A stretch of DNA of 64,000 bases from Pseudomonadota bacterium (GTDB lineage: Bacteria; Pseudomonadota; Gammaproteobacteria; Xanthomonadales; Xanthomonadaceae), in NCBI GenBank assembly GCA_018240435.1, contig JAFEFT010000016.1, forward strand, positions 1-64,000, written 5' to 3'. Every line of letters starts with the position of its first letter. The first letter of the stretch is position 1. The notes below the pieces were generated by a model. The model was not told the DNA's origin. It searched no databases and was given only the letters and a program-made list of their open reading frames with translations. Of the stretch, positions 56,476-64,000 are shown in pieces. A program made the translations under genes and the position numbers.

Positions 56476-56495
56476 CGGCAATGCTAGCATTGCCG
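56476..56495. promoter_or_regulatory. Perfect 20-bp palindrome in front of aroK
   Basis: CGGCAATGCTAGCATTGCCG is a perfect uninterrupted dyad ending two bases before the aroK ATG, in the 56-bp dodecin/aroK divergent region. It covers the place of a ribosome-binding site and includes a TAGCAT that might be a -10. An operator for both genes, or a structure blocking aroK translation, is possible. Confidence 0.55.
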
Positions 56496-56497
56496 CC

Positions 56498-57046
56498 ATG
56501 AATCCGGCTCCGAATCTGGCATTCGTCGGCCCCATGGGCGCCGGCAAGACGACCATCGGCAAACGCGTGGCGGCGCAGCTCGGGCTGCGCTTCGTCGATG
56601 TCGATCAGCAGTTGGAACGCCTCACCGGCGCGCGCATTCCGCTGATCCTCGAATGCGAGGGCGAAGCCGGTTTTCGCGCCCGCGAATCGGCATTGATCGC
56701 CCAGCTGTGCGGCGAACGCGGGCTGCTGATCGCCACCGGCGGCGGCGCCGTGCTCGATTCGGAAAATCGCCGCCTGCTGCACGAATCGGCGTTCGTGGTG
56801 CATTTGCAAATCGATGTCGAGGCGCAACTGTCGCGATTGGCGCGCGACCGCAGTCGGCCGTTGCTCGCCAGCGGTGATCGCCGCGGCAAGCTCGCCGCGC
56901 TGGCCGCCGAACGCGAGCCTTTGTACGCGCAGATCGCCGACCTCATCCAGCCGGCGGCGGGCGGTCGCCCCGACGCCGCGGCACGCCGGCTTGCTGCCCG
57001 CATCGTTCAACACTGGCAGCGCAGCGACCATGACGCGGCGGCCTGA
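56498..57046 (+). CDS. aroK: Shikimate kinase AroK
   Basis: Phosphorylates shikimate in aromatic amino-acid synthesis. 182 aa. P-loop VGPMGAGKTTIGKRVA, shikimate-binding FVDVDQQLERLTG (D-x-D) and RARESALIAQL, Walker B-like LLIATGGGAVL, and the lid arginine region DRSRPLL. Two bases separate its start from a 20-bp palindrome, and no Shine-Dalgarno sequence is evident. aroB follows directly (one base gap or overlapping, depending on start). Confidence 0.95.
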   Translation: MNPAPNLAFVGPMGAGKTTIGKRVAAQLGLRFVDVDQQLERLTGARIPLILECEGEAGFRARESALIAQLCGERGLLIATGGGAVLDSENRRLLHESAFVVHLQIDVEAQLSRLARDRSRPLLASGDRRGKLAALAAEREPLYAQIADLIQPAAGGRPDAAARRLAARIVQHWQRSDHDAAA

Positions 57047-57047
57047 G

Positions 57048-58154
57048 ATGCTGCAATTGCAGGTGGAGCTGGGCACGCGCGCCTACCCGATCCGGATCGC
57101 GCCGGGCCTGCTCGAACGCCGCGAGGCCTTCGCCGGCCTGCACTTCCCGCAGCATGTGCTGCTGGTCACCGACACCCACGTCGGCAAGCTCTACGGCGAT
57201 CGCGTCCGCCGCATCCTGCCCGGCAACCACGAGGCGGCGCTGATCGCGCTGCCGCCCGGCGAACAACACAAGACGCTGGTGAGCGCCATGCGCATATTCA
57301 ACGCGCTGGCCGAGATGCAGGCCAGCCGCGATGCGCTGGTGGTCGCCCTCGGCGGTGGCGTGATCGGCGACATGGCCGGTTTCGCCGCCGCCTGCTGGAT
57401 GCGCGGCGTGCGCTGTCTGCAAATCCCGACCACGTTGCTGGCGATGGTGGATTCGTCGGTCGGCGGCAAGACTGCGGTGGATCTGCCGCAGGGCAAGAAT
57501 CTGGTCGGTGCCTTCCATCAACCCTGCGCGGTGGTGATCGACACCGACCTGCTCGCCACCTTGCCGCCGCGCGAGCTGGCGGCCGGACTGGCCGAAGTGG
57601 TCAAGTACGGCGCCCTTGGCGACGAGTCGTTCTTCGCCTGGGTCGAGCAGCACGCCGATGCGCTGATCGCCGGCGACACCGCGCGGCTGGCGCAGGCGGT
57701 GCATCGCAGTTGTGCGCACAAGGCGCGGGTGGTGGTGGCCGACGAAACCGAACAGGGCGAGCGCGCCTTGCTCAACTTCGGCCACACTTTCGGCCACGCC
57801 ATCGAGGCCGAAGCCGGTTACGGCAACCTGCTGCACGGCGAGGCGGTGGCGATCGGCATGATGCTGGCGGCGCGGCTGTCGTCCGAACTCGGCATCGCGC
57901 CATTGCTCGACGTGGCGCGGCTGGCGGCGGTACTCGAACGCCTGCGCCTGCCGGTGGCGGTCCCGGCGAAGATCGCCGCCAGGCTCGATCCGTCGGCGCT
58001 GCTGGCGCGGATGCGGCTGGACAAGAAGAATGTCTCCGGCCGCCTGCGCCTGATCCTGTGGCGCGGCATCGGCCATGCCTTCGTCGCCGAGAACGTCGAC
58101 TCGCACCACGTCCTCGACTTGCTCACCGACGCGGTCGCAGGCGATGGCGGCTGA
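57048..58154 (+). CDS. aroB: 3-dehydroquinate synthase AroB
   Basis: NAD- and metal-dependent second step of the shikimate pathway. 368 aa from ATG 57048 (MLQLQVELGTRAYPIRI), one base after the aroK stop; ATG 57030 (MTRRPEM) would overlap aroK by 17 bases. Blocks: LPPGEQHKTL, VVALGGGVIGDMAGFAAACWMRGV, IPTTLLAMVDSSVGGKTAVDLPQGKNLVGAFHQP, LAEVVKYGAL, the zinc ligands in LLNFGHTFGHAIEA and LHGEAVAIGM, and RLDKKN. It forms an operon with aroK. In Lysobacterales this pair normally lies near hemE, as here. Confidence 0.96.
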   Translation: MLQLQVELGTRAYPIRIAPGLLERREAFAGLHFPQHVLLVTDTHVGKLYGDRVRRILPGNHEAALIALPPGEQHKTLVSAMRIFNALAEMQASRDALVVALGGGVIGDMAGFAAACWMRGVRCLQIPTTLLAMVDSSVGGKTAVDLPQGKNLVGAFHQPCAVVIDTDLLATLPPRELAAGLAEVVKYGALGDESFFAWVEQHADALIAGDTARLAQAVHRSCAHKARVVVADETEQGERALLNFGHTFGHAIEAEAGYGNLLHGEAVAIGMMLAARLSSELGIAPLLDVARLAAVLERLRLPVAVPAKIAARLDPSALLARMRLDKKNVSGRLRLILWRGIGHAFVAENVDSHHVLDLLTDAVAGDGG

Positions 58155-58215
58155 CCACATCGGCCGGGTCCCGGCGGCGCGCCAACGCCGACGCCGCCTT
58201 CGCTAGAATATCCGC

Positions 58216-58470
58216 ATGCGCATGCTCCTCCAGCACCCGCCAGCCGGCACCGAAGCGCCGCGCTTCGTGCAACTCACGCTCGAACAGGATCTGTTCGGCG
58301 GCTGGCTGCTGCTGCGCGAATCCGGCCAGACCGGGCAACGCAGTGCGGTCAAGCGCGAGCAATTCCTGCAGCGCGCGCAGGCCATCGCCGCGTTCGAACA
58401 GGCGCGCGACGCCAACCTCAAGCGCGGCTTTCGCATCACGTTTGCGCAAGGTGAAGATGCCCGCGCCTGA
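58216..58470 (+). CDS. WGR-like domain protein
   Basis: 84 aa. RFVQLTLEQDLFGGWLLLRESGQTGQRSAVKREQFLQRAQAIAAFEQARDANLKRGFRIT fits the WGR domain, a beta-sheet module found in PARPs and in stand-alone bacterial proteins that may bind nucleic acid. The name-giving W-G-R is degenerate here: the usual RxWGRIG-x-x-GQ reads RESGQTGQ. A stand-alone small protein between aroB and hemE, 61 bp after aroB, perhaps co-transcribed. Function unknown. Confidence 0.82.
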   Translation: MRMLLQHPPAGTEAPRFVQLTLEQDLFGGWLLLRESGQTGQRSAVKREQFLQRAQAIAAFEQARDANLKRGFRITFAQGEDARA

Positions 58471-58596
58471 GGCCGCAGCACCGGCCTCGTCGCGCAGGCT
58501 GCACTCGCGCATCGCCACCATCGCATCGCGACGCTGAGACCGAATCCGTTGCAGCCATCCGGCGCGCCCACTCCATCGAACCCATTGCCGCACACC

Positions 58597-59679
58597 ATGG
58601 TCACCGACACTCCCCGCAACGATTCCCTGCTGCGCGCCCTGCGCCGTGAACCTGTCGATCGCACACCCGTCTGGCTGATGCGCCAGGCCGGCCGCTACCT
58701 GCCCGAATACCGCGCCACCCGCGCCCGCGCCGGCAGCTTCCTGACGATGGCCAAGACGCCCGAGCTGGCCTGCGAAGTGACCCTGCAACCGCTGGCGCGG
58801 TTCGATCTCGATGCCGCGATTCTGTTCTCTGACATTCTCACCGTGCCCGACGCGATGGGCCTCGGGCTGTATTTCGTCGACGGCGAAGGCCCGAAATTCG
58901 AACGCCCGATTCGCAGCGCCGCCGATGTCGAACGCCTCGCCGTGCCCGACATGGACCGCGAGTTGCGCTACGTGATGGATGCGGTGCGCCTGATCCGTCG
59001 CGAGCTCGCCGGCCGGGTGCCGCTGATCGGCTTTTCCGGCAGCCCGTGGACGCTGGCTTGCTACATGATCGAAGGCGGCGGCAGCGACAATTTCTCGCGC
59101 ATCAAGGCGATGATGCTCGACCAGCCGGCGCTGCTGCATCGTCTGCTGAGCATCGTCACCGACGCCGTGATCGCCTACCTGTCGGCGCAGCGTGCTGCCG
59201 GCGCGCAGGCCCTGCAGGTGTTCGACACCTGGGGTGGCGTGCTCGCCCCGCATCACTATCGCGAGTTTTCGCTGCCGTATCTGACCCGTATCGCCCGCGA
59301 CTTGCTGCGTGGTGATGGCGACGATCGGACGCCGCTGATCCTGTTTGGAAAAGGCAACGCCCCGTATCTGGAAGAACTTGCCGACAGCGGTGCCGACGCC
59401 ATCGGCGTCGACTGGCTGGTGTCGCTCGAAGAAGCCCGCCGCCGCACCGATGGCCGCGTCGCCGTGCAAGGCAACCTCGATCCCGCCGTGTTGTACGGCT
59501 CGCCCGCCGCGATCTGCAATGAAGTGCGCCGCACGCTCGCCAGCTACGCCGCCGGCGGCGACGGCACCCACACCGGCCTCGTCTTCAACCTCGGCCACGG
59601 CCTGTCGCCGGACATGAATCCCGAGCATGTGCAGGCATTGGTGGAGGCGGTGCACGAGGGTTCGCGTCGCAGCTGGTGA
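58597..59679 (+). CDS. hemE: Uroporphyrinogen decarboxylase HemE
   Basis: Converts uroporphyrinogen III to coproporphyrinogen III in heme synthesis. 360 aa from ATG 58597. Signatures: [20 protein letters not shown] (substrate-binding RQAGRY), [76 protein letters not shown] and [24 protein letters not shown]. An upstream TTG extension has no similarity. Confidence 0.96.
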   Translation: MVTDTPRNDSLLRALRREPVDRTPVWLMRQAGRYLPEYRATRARAGSFLTMAKTPELACEVTLQPLARFDLDAAILFSDILTVPDAMGLGLYFVDGEGPKFERPIRSAADVERLAVPDMDRELRYVMDAVRLIRRELAGRVPLIGFSGSPWTLACYMIEGGGSDNFSRIKAMMLDQPALLHRLLSIVTDAVIAYLSAQRAAGAQALQVFDTWGGVLAPHHYREFSLPYLTRIARDLLRGDGDDRTPLILFGKGNAPYLEELADSGADAIGVDWLVSLEEARRRTDGRVAVQGNLDPAVLYGSPAAICNEVRRTLASYAAGGDGTHTGLVFNLGHGLSPDMNPEHVQALVEAVHEGSRRSW

Positions 59680-59727
59680 GACAGGCCGGCCTCATGCTGC
59701 TACCCGGTTCCCACACTGGAGCACCCG

Positions 59728-59994
59728 ATGGGCCATGCCACCGTGCCACTGACTTCCGATCTGTCCGTCACGTTCATCACCGTTCCGGCCGCCGGCCGCA
59801 TCCGCATCCAGATCCCCGGCCAACCCGACCTTGCCTGGGATCCGGGCGCCCGTCATCTGTTCCTGTTCGGCGATCGGTCGCAGACGCCGGTACCGCCGCC
59901 CTTGCCTGCCGAACTGATGGCGAAACTCCATGAAGCCTTGCGCGCCCACGATGCGTGGCGGCGGGCGCCGGCCCGCGTCGAACGCTACCATTGA
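59728..59994 (+). CDS. Small hypothetical protein
   Basis: 88 residues with no family I recognise. A GGAG ribosome-binding site lies seven bases upstream of the ATG, and codon use resembles neighbouring genes, which supports it as real. The N-terminal half looks like alternating beta strands (DLSVTFITVPAAGRIRIQIPG), followed by a proline patch (TPVPPPLP) and an amphipathic C-terminal helix (AELMAKLHEALRAHDAWRRAPARVE). No signal peptide. 48 bp after hemE, so possibly read through from it. Confidence 0.65.
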   Translation: MGHATVPLTSDLSVTFITVPAAGRIRIQIPGQPDLAWDPGARHLFLFGDRSQTPVPPPLPAELMAKLHEALRAHDAWRRAPARVERYH

Positions 59995-60104
59995 TCGTGC
60001 GCAAGCCCAGTCTGGCGCCATCGCCGCGAGTGGCCAGGCCACGGGTTGGCGATGACCTTGGCATTCGCGCGTGCTGCCACGCACGCGCGAACAGCACACG
60101 TTCG

Positions 60105-63100
60105 TCACCTGCCCGGCAACGCCGCCAATGCTGCCGCCAGCAGATCCCCCGTCACCGGCTTGCGCAGGAAGCCATCCATGCCGGCGGCGCGGGCGTCGGC
60201 TTCGGCACCGGCGTCGGCGCGGGCAGTCACCGCCAGCAACGGCAACGACAGGCCGCGGGCGCGGATCAGGCGCGCCAGGTCCAGACCGGTGACGCCGGGC
60301 AAATCCAGATCAAGCAGGACGGCGTCGAAACGACCGCCATCGAGCTCGGACAGCGCCGCCAGCCCATGCGCGGCACGCACCACGGCGTGGCCTTGCAGGC
60401 GCAGTAATCCATCCATCACTTCGGCGACGATGGCGTCGTCCTCGACCAACAGCAGGTGCAGCGCACGACGCCGCCTTGTCGCTGGCGTTGCTGGCGTGGT
60501 CGTGCCATCGGCCGCGCGCGACTCCGGCGGTAGCACGGCAGCGGGCAATGGCAGCAGCACGTCGAATCGGCTGCCGACACCCGGCGTGCTGTCGACCGCG
60601 ATCGAGCCGGCCATCGCCGCCGCCAGTTCGCGGCAGATCGCCAGCCCGAGGCCACTGCTGCCGTGCCGCGTCGCCGCCTGTGCGCCCTCGCCCTGCTCGA
60701 AACGCGCGAACAGCCTTTCGACTTGCGCCGGCGCCATGCCCGCACCCGTGTCATTGACGGTGATGCGCAACTGGCCGGGCTCAGCCTGCCAGGAGAACAC
60801 GATGCGCACGCCGCCTCGCTCGGTGAACTTGATCGCGTTGCTGCCCAGGTTGAGCAGGATCTGCCGCAGACGCGCGCTGTCGCCGGCCAGCCCACGCGGC
60901 AGGTCGGCGACCGCATGGGTGTCCAGGCGCAAGCCTTTTTCTTCGGCCAGCGGCCGCAGCAGGGCATCGACTTCGCGCAGCAACTGACGTGGATCGAACG
61001 GCGCGATCGCCAGCGCCAGCTTGCCGGCCTCGATGCGGGCCAGATCGAGGGCGTCGTTGACGAGCCGCAGCAGGTGTCGGCCGGCACGGTCGATCGCCTG
61101 CGCCTGCCCGCGCTGGCGCGGATCGAGCGGACTGGCCAGTAGCAGCTCGGTCATGCCCAGCACGCCGGTCATCGGCGTGCGGATCTCGTGCCCCATCGTC
61201 GCCAGAAAGCGCGATTTGGCCTCCGAATTCTGCTCGGCCAGCGCGCTGCGCTGCTCGGCCAGGGCCAGGGCATGGCGCTGGCGCAGGCGGCGCCGATACA
61301 GCCACGCCGCCAGCCACAACAGCGCCAGCGTGAGCAGGATGTAACCCAGGCGCGCGGCGGTGGTCTGCCACCACGGCGGATGCACGACGACGATGATCTC
61401 GGGCAACCGCACCGCCTCGCCGTCGGCATCCGCGGCGGCAACCATCAAGGCGTAGCGCCCTGCATCCAGCCGCGGCCACACGTGCTGGCCATCGTCACCG
61501 CCATCGACCCAGTCGGCATCGTAGCCGCGCAGGCGGAAGCGGTAGCGATTGGCCTTCGGGTCGAGGTAGGAAAGCAGGCGCGCGTTCACCTTCAGGTCGC
61601 GATCGTCCGGCCCCAGTTCGATCGGCGCATGCGGGTCGAGCGCCACCGTACGCCCGCCACGCCGCACCGCCAGCGCGTCGATCGCCAGCGTCGGCTGGCC
61701 GTCATCGAACGCGATGGCGGTCGGATCGAACAGCAGCAGGCCATCGACGGTACCCGCGACGGCGATCCCCGCCGCGGTGAGCAACGGCGGATGCCGGCCG
61801 AACTCCTGGCTCGGCAAGCCATCGCGCACGCCATAGACGCGCACGCGCCGACGCCGCGGATCGAAACGCAGCAGGCCGCGCTGGCTGGTCACCCAGACAT
61901 CGCCGGCGGCATCGGCGAACACGCCGCCGGCGTCGACCTCGGGCAAGCCCTGGCGGGCATCGACGCGCGCCTGCAAAGTCAGGACATGGCCGTCCCAGCG
62001 ATAGCGCTCCAGCGCGGACTGCCGATGCAGCCACAGCGTCGTCGCATCGGCGAAGGCGAAGCCGTCGATGCGGTCGACCGGCGCCCCGGGCACCGTCACG
62101 AAACGGTGCAAGGCGTCGTTCCACGCCAGCAGGCCGCGGCCATTGGCGAGCCACAGCGCACCCTGCGGCGACACCCCGAGTTGCTCGGTATCGGCAACGG
62201 CCAGGCCGGAATCGTCGCCGGGCTTGATCGAAAACAGCACATGCCCGCTGCCATCGCGCGCCTGCACGCCGACGCCGAGGCTGGCGATCCACACCCGCCC
62301 GTCCGGCGTTTGTGCAATCAGGTCGTTCGGCCCGGCCAGCGGCGCGTCAACGCCGGCGCCTTGATCCCACACTTGCACCTTGCGCGTATGCGGATCGGCA
62401 CGGGCGATGCCGGTGTTGTAACCGATCCACAACGGGCCATCGCCGCGCTGGCTGATCGCCCACAGGAACTTGCGCGCCAGTTCCGGCGGTTGCCAGTGTT
62501 CGATGACGCCGGTGCGCGGGTCGATCCGGTCGATGGCGCTGCGCCCGCCGGCGACCCACAGGCGGCCGTCGCCGGCATCGGCGATCGCCTCGGGCGCGAT
62601 CGTGCTGAGCGACTGCGGCCGCTCGCCGTCGTGGCGGAACGAGGCGAAACGCAATGCCTGCGGCGTCAATTGCGCCAGCCCGCCGTTGCGGGTGCCGAAC
62701 CACAGATTGCCCTGGCGATCTTGCAGCATCGCCAGCACCCGCTGGATGGTGGCGCCGGGCAAGGGCACGGCCTGCGTCGCCGCCACCGCTGTCGGCGCAT
62801 CGAGGCGCCGGCGCAGCAGGCCGGGCACGCTCAACCACCAGCCGCCGCGACGGTCGTGGAGGATGCCGGTCACGCGCGGATCGTCGCCGTTGCCATTCCA
62901 CGGCAGCGCCTGCACGCTGTCGTCGCGCGCGCGCAGGAACAATCCATCGCGAGTGCCCAGCAACACCGAGCCATCGGCTTGCGGGGCGATCGCCAGCACC
63001 AGCGTGTCGCGCACGCCGGCGGCTTCGACGCGATCGAAGTCGTGGCCGTTCCAGCGCGCCGCACCGGCGGTGGTGCCCACCCACAAGCCGCCGTTCGCAT

Positions 63101-63707
63101 CGTGCGCCAGCACCATCACGTTGGCATCCGGCAGGCTGTGCCGATCGCCCTGGCGCGACGTGAACGCGCTGACGCGGCCCTGCGCATCCAGACGATACAG
63201 GCCGCCGCCAAAGGTGCCGATCCACAACGCGCCATCGGCCGTGGAGTCGATCGCGAACACGTCGTCTTCGCCCAGCGCCGGCGTGGTGGTGTGATCGTAA
63301 CGACGAAAATGCCGGCCATCGGGCAGCAGCAGCGCCATGCCGTGCCCTTCCATCGCCAGCCAGAGGCGATCTTTCGCGTCGATGTGCAAGGCCTGCACGA
63401 GATTGCCGGGCAACGACGCCGGATCGGCCGGATCGTGGCGCCACACCCTGAACCCGACGCCATCGAAGCGCGCCAGACCATCGTCGGTGGCCAGCCACAG
63501 GAACCCGCGCGCATCCTGGGCGATGGCGTTGACGCTGCTCGACGGCAGCCCATCGGCGACGCCGTACATGCGCAACTGCGGCGTTTCCGCCACCGCATCG
63601 GCAGTGGCACCGGCCGCGCCACCCAGTGCCGATGCCAACACCCGCAGCGGCGCCGCCACCATGCCCAGGCAGACCGACAACACCCCGGCAATGACGATCG
63701 CGCGCAT
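60105..63707 (-). CDS. Two-component hybrid sensor histidine kinase with Reg_prop propeller sensor
   Basis: About 1200 aa. Signal/anchor segment (MRAIVIAGVLSVCLGMVAAP); a periplasmic sensor of repeated beta-propeller strands (VNAIAQDARGFLWLATDDGLARFDG, VFAIDSTADGALWIGTFGGGLYRLD, VWIASLGVGVQA and about ten others, residues about 60-680); a Y_Y_Y domain (about 685-775, FRLRGYDADWVDG); one transmembrane helix (LGYILLTLALLWLAAWLY); HisKA with H840 in MGHEIRTPMTGVLGM; HATPase with NAIKFT, DTGAGM and GLGLAI; a receiver domain with D1133 (AVLLDLDLPG) and K in LRKPVTGD. No AraC output domain is present, so signalling must leave through another regulator. ATG 63707 follows a GGGGG motif; ATG 63725 is an alternative. 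Ligand unknown; related sensors bind sugars. Confidence 0.93.
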   Translation of the reverse strand: MRAIVIAGVLSVCLGMVAAPLRVLASALGGAAGATADAVAETPQLRMYGVADGLPSSSVNAIAQDARGFLWLATDDGLARFDGVGFRVWRHDPADPASLPGNLVQALHIDAKDRLWLAMEGHGMALLLPDGRHFRRYDHTTTPALGEDDVFAIDSTADGALWIGTFGGGLYRLDAQGRVSAFTSRQGDRHSLPDANVMVLAHDANGGLWVGTTAGAARWNGHDFDRVEAAGVRDTLVLAIAPQADGSVLLGTRDGLFLRARDDSVQALPWNGNGDDPRVTGILHDRRGGWWLSVPGLLRRRLDAPTAVAATQAVPLPGATIQRVLAMLQDRQGNLWFGTRNGGLAQLTPQALRFASFRHDGERPQSLSTIAPEAIADAGDGRLWVAGGRSAIDRIDPRTGVIEHWQPPELARKFLWAISQRGDGPLWIGYNTGIARADPHTRKVQVWDQGAGVDAPLAGPNDLIAQTPDGRVWIASLGVGVQARDGSGHVLFSIKPGDDSGLAVADTEQLGVSPQGALWLANGRGLLAWNDALHRFVTVPGAPVDRIDGFAFADATTLWLHRQSALERYRWDGHVLTLQARVDARQGLPEVDAGGVFADAAGDVWVTSQRGLLRFDPRRRRVRVYGVRDGLPSQEFGRHPPLLTAAGIAVAGTVDGLLLFDPTAIAFDDGQPTLAIDALAVRRGGRTVALDPHAPIELGPDDRDLKVNARLLSYLDPKANRYRFRLRGYDADWVDGGDDGQHVWPRLDAGRYALMVAAADADGEAVRLPEIIVVVHPPWWQTTAARLGYILLTLALLWLAAWLYRRRLRQRHALALAEQRSALAEQNSEAKSRFLATMGHEIRTPMTGVLGMTELLLASPLDPRQRGQAQAIDRAGRHLLRLVNDALDLARIEAGKLALAIAPFDPRQLLREVDALLRPLAEEKGLRLDTHAVADLPRGLAGDSARLRQILLNLGSNAIKFTERGGVRIVFSWQAEPGQLRITVNDTGAGMAPAQVERLFARFEQGEGAQAATRHGSSGLGLAICRELAAAMAGSIAVDSTPGVGSRFDVLLPLPAAVLPPESRAADGTTTPATPATRRRRALHLLLVEDDAIVAEVMDGLLRLQGHAVVRAAHGLAALSELDGGRFDAVLLDLDLPGVTGLDLARLIRARGLSLPLLAVTARADAGAEADARAAGMDGFLRKPVTGDLLAAALAALPGR

Positions 63708-63822
63708 GCCACCCCCGGCGAGCATCCTCGCAATGCGGCGGCGCCGCCGCAAGCCTGCACCGATTCGCGCGCCCGTCCTACAATGCCGTCAGCGCCACGA
63801 ACGCGGGCGGCCGGAGATCACC

Positions 63823-64000
63823 ATGCCCGAGCACGGGAAGATCGACTACGTCGAATTTCCATCACGCGACCTGGCTGCGACCAAGCGCTTTTTCGAGCGC
63901 GCGTTCGGCTGGACATTCGCGGAACACGGCCCGGATTACGCTGCATTTTCCGACCAGGGGCTGGATGGCGGCTTCTTCCGCTCCGAGCTGACCGCGCGCA
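63823..64000 (+). CDS. VOC-family (glyoxalase/bleomycin resistance-like) protein, cut by the window edge
   Basis: The first 59 codons of a gene that continues past the window. MPEHGKIDYVEFPSRDLAATKRFFERAFGWTFAEHGPDYAAFSDQG is a VOC module: an N-terminal beta strand with the putative metal-binding position, then the D-x-x-x-x-K/R-F-F/Y-x-x-x-F-G-W helix. ATG 63823 has CCGGAG upstream. A TACAAT at 63779-63784 may be the -10 box. The rest cannot be judged. Confidence 0.85.
   Translation, partial: MPEHGKIDYVEFPSRDLAATKRFFERAFGWTFAEHGPDYAAFSDQGLDGGFFRSELTAR

Noticed and set aside
56053..56487. Open frames crossing the pdxH-dodecin-aroK spacers
   Set aside because: They consist of inverted repeat sequence and antisense dodecin and show no coding signal.

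Overview
The window looks like a chromosomal segment of a high-GC gammaproteobacterium of the order Lysobacterales (Xanthomonadales). The evidence is a Clp-type CRP regulator divergent from speD, a split trp cluster (trpG-trpD-trpC) beside them, xanthomonalisin-like S53 peptidases, a Xanthomonas-type prolyl iminopeptidase, pilT-pilU, and three-gene transhydrogenase. No phage, IS element, CRISPR array or rRNA is visible. There is one tRNA (Pro, GGG). I cannot name the genus.

Layout. 0-10 kb: pepQ, a small secreted protein, the helicases hrpA and recQ, and an exported M13 peptidase. 10-20 kb: speD/clp, a GNAT enzyme, the trp cluster with an ABM-domain gene between trpD and trpC, acylphosphatase, a YihY-TlpA pair, wrbA-DUF2069 and a one-domain asparaginase-like protein. 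20-31 kb: two paralogous secreted S53 peptidases with PKD and beta-sandwich tails, interleaved with two TPR-sulfotransferases (one in an operon with sufT), plus about 850 bp of gene-free DNA holding perfect inverted repeats. 31-36 kb: transhydrogenase genes, with pntAA separated from pntAB-pntB by an oppositely oriented sigma factor/DUF3619/DUF3106 operon. 36-43 kb: a DUF1631 protein, nitroreductase, 5'-3' exonuclease, a REP cluster, NUDIX, pip, a membrane protein and tRNA-Pro. 43-48 kb: the rpmI-rplT-pheS-pheT-ihfA-merR translation operon, with its own promoter and without infC at its head. 48-54 kb: pilT-pilU, a secreted protein, yggS and proC, and a BtuF-like binding protein. 54-64 kb: a lipoprotein, pdxH, dodecin, aroK-aroB, a WGR-like protein, hemE, a large two-component hybrid kinase, and the start of a VOC-family gene.

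The most striking signal is not a gene. At nine or more places the spacer between genes, and in one case the inside of pheT, is filled with tandem arrays whose period is always seven bases although the unit sequence differs (ATTCCCG/AGTTCCG, CTCTGTC/CTCTGCC, ATTCACG, CCGTTTC, GGGAATC, AACTCAC). Arrays run up to start codons (pepQ, trpD, pheT, pilU) or contribute stop codons (speD, pdxH, trpG). Two of them (pheS/pheT and pilT/pilU) are built the same way, as inverted heptad arms around a short spacer, and end in nearly the same bases before the ATG. The array inside pheT has evolved a 21-base higher-order unit that keeps frame. Separate dispersed repeats are also present: a 66-bp element in two nearly identical copies, REP-like units, and an inverted pair beside dodecin.

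All functional calls come from reading motifs and comparing with remembered family features; no database search was run.
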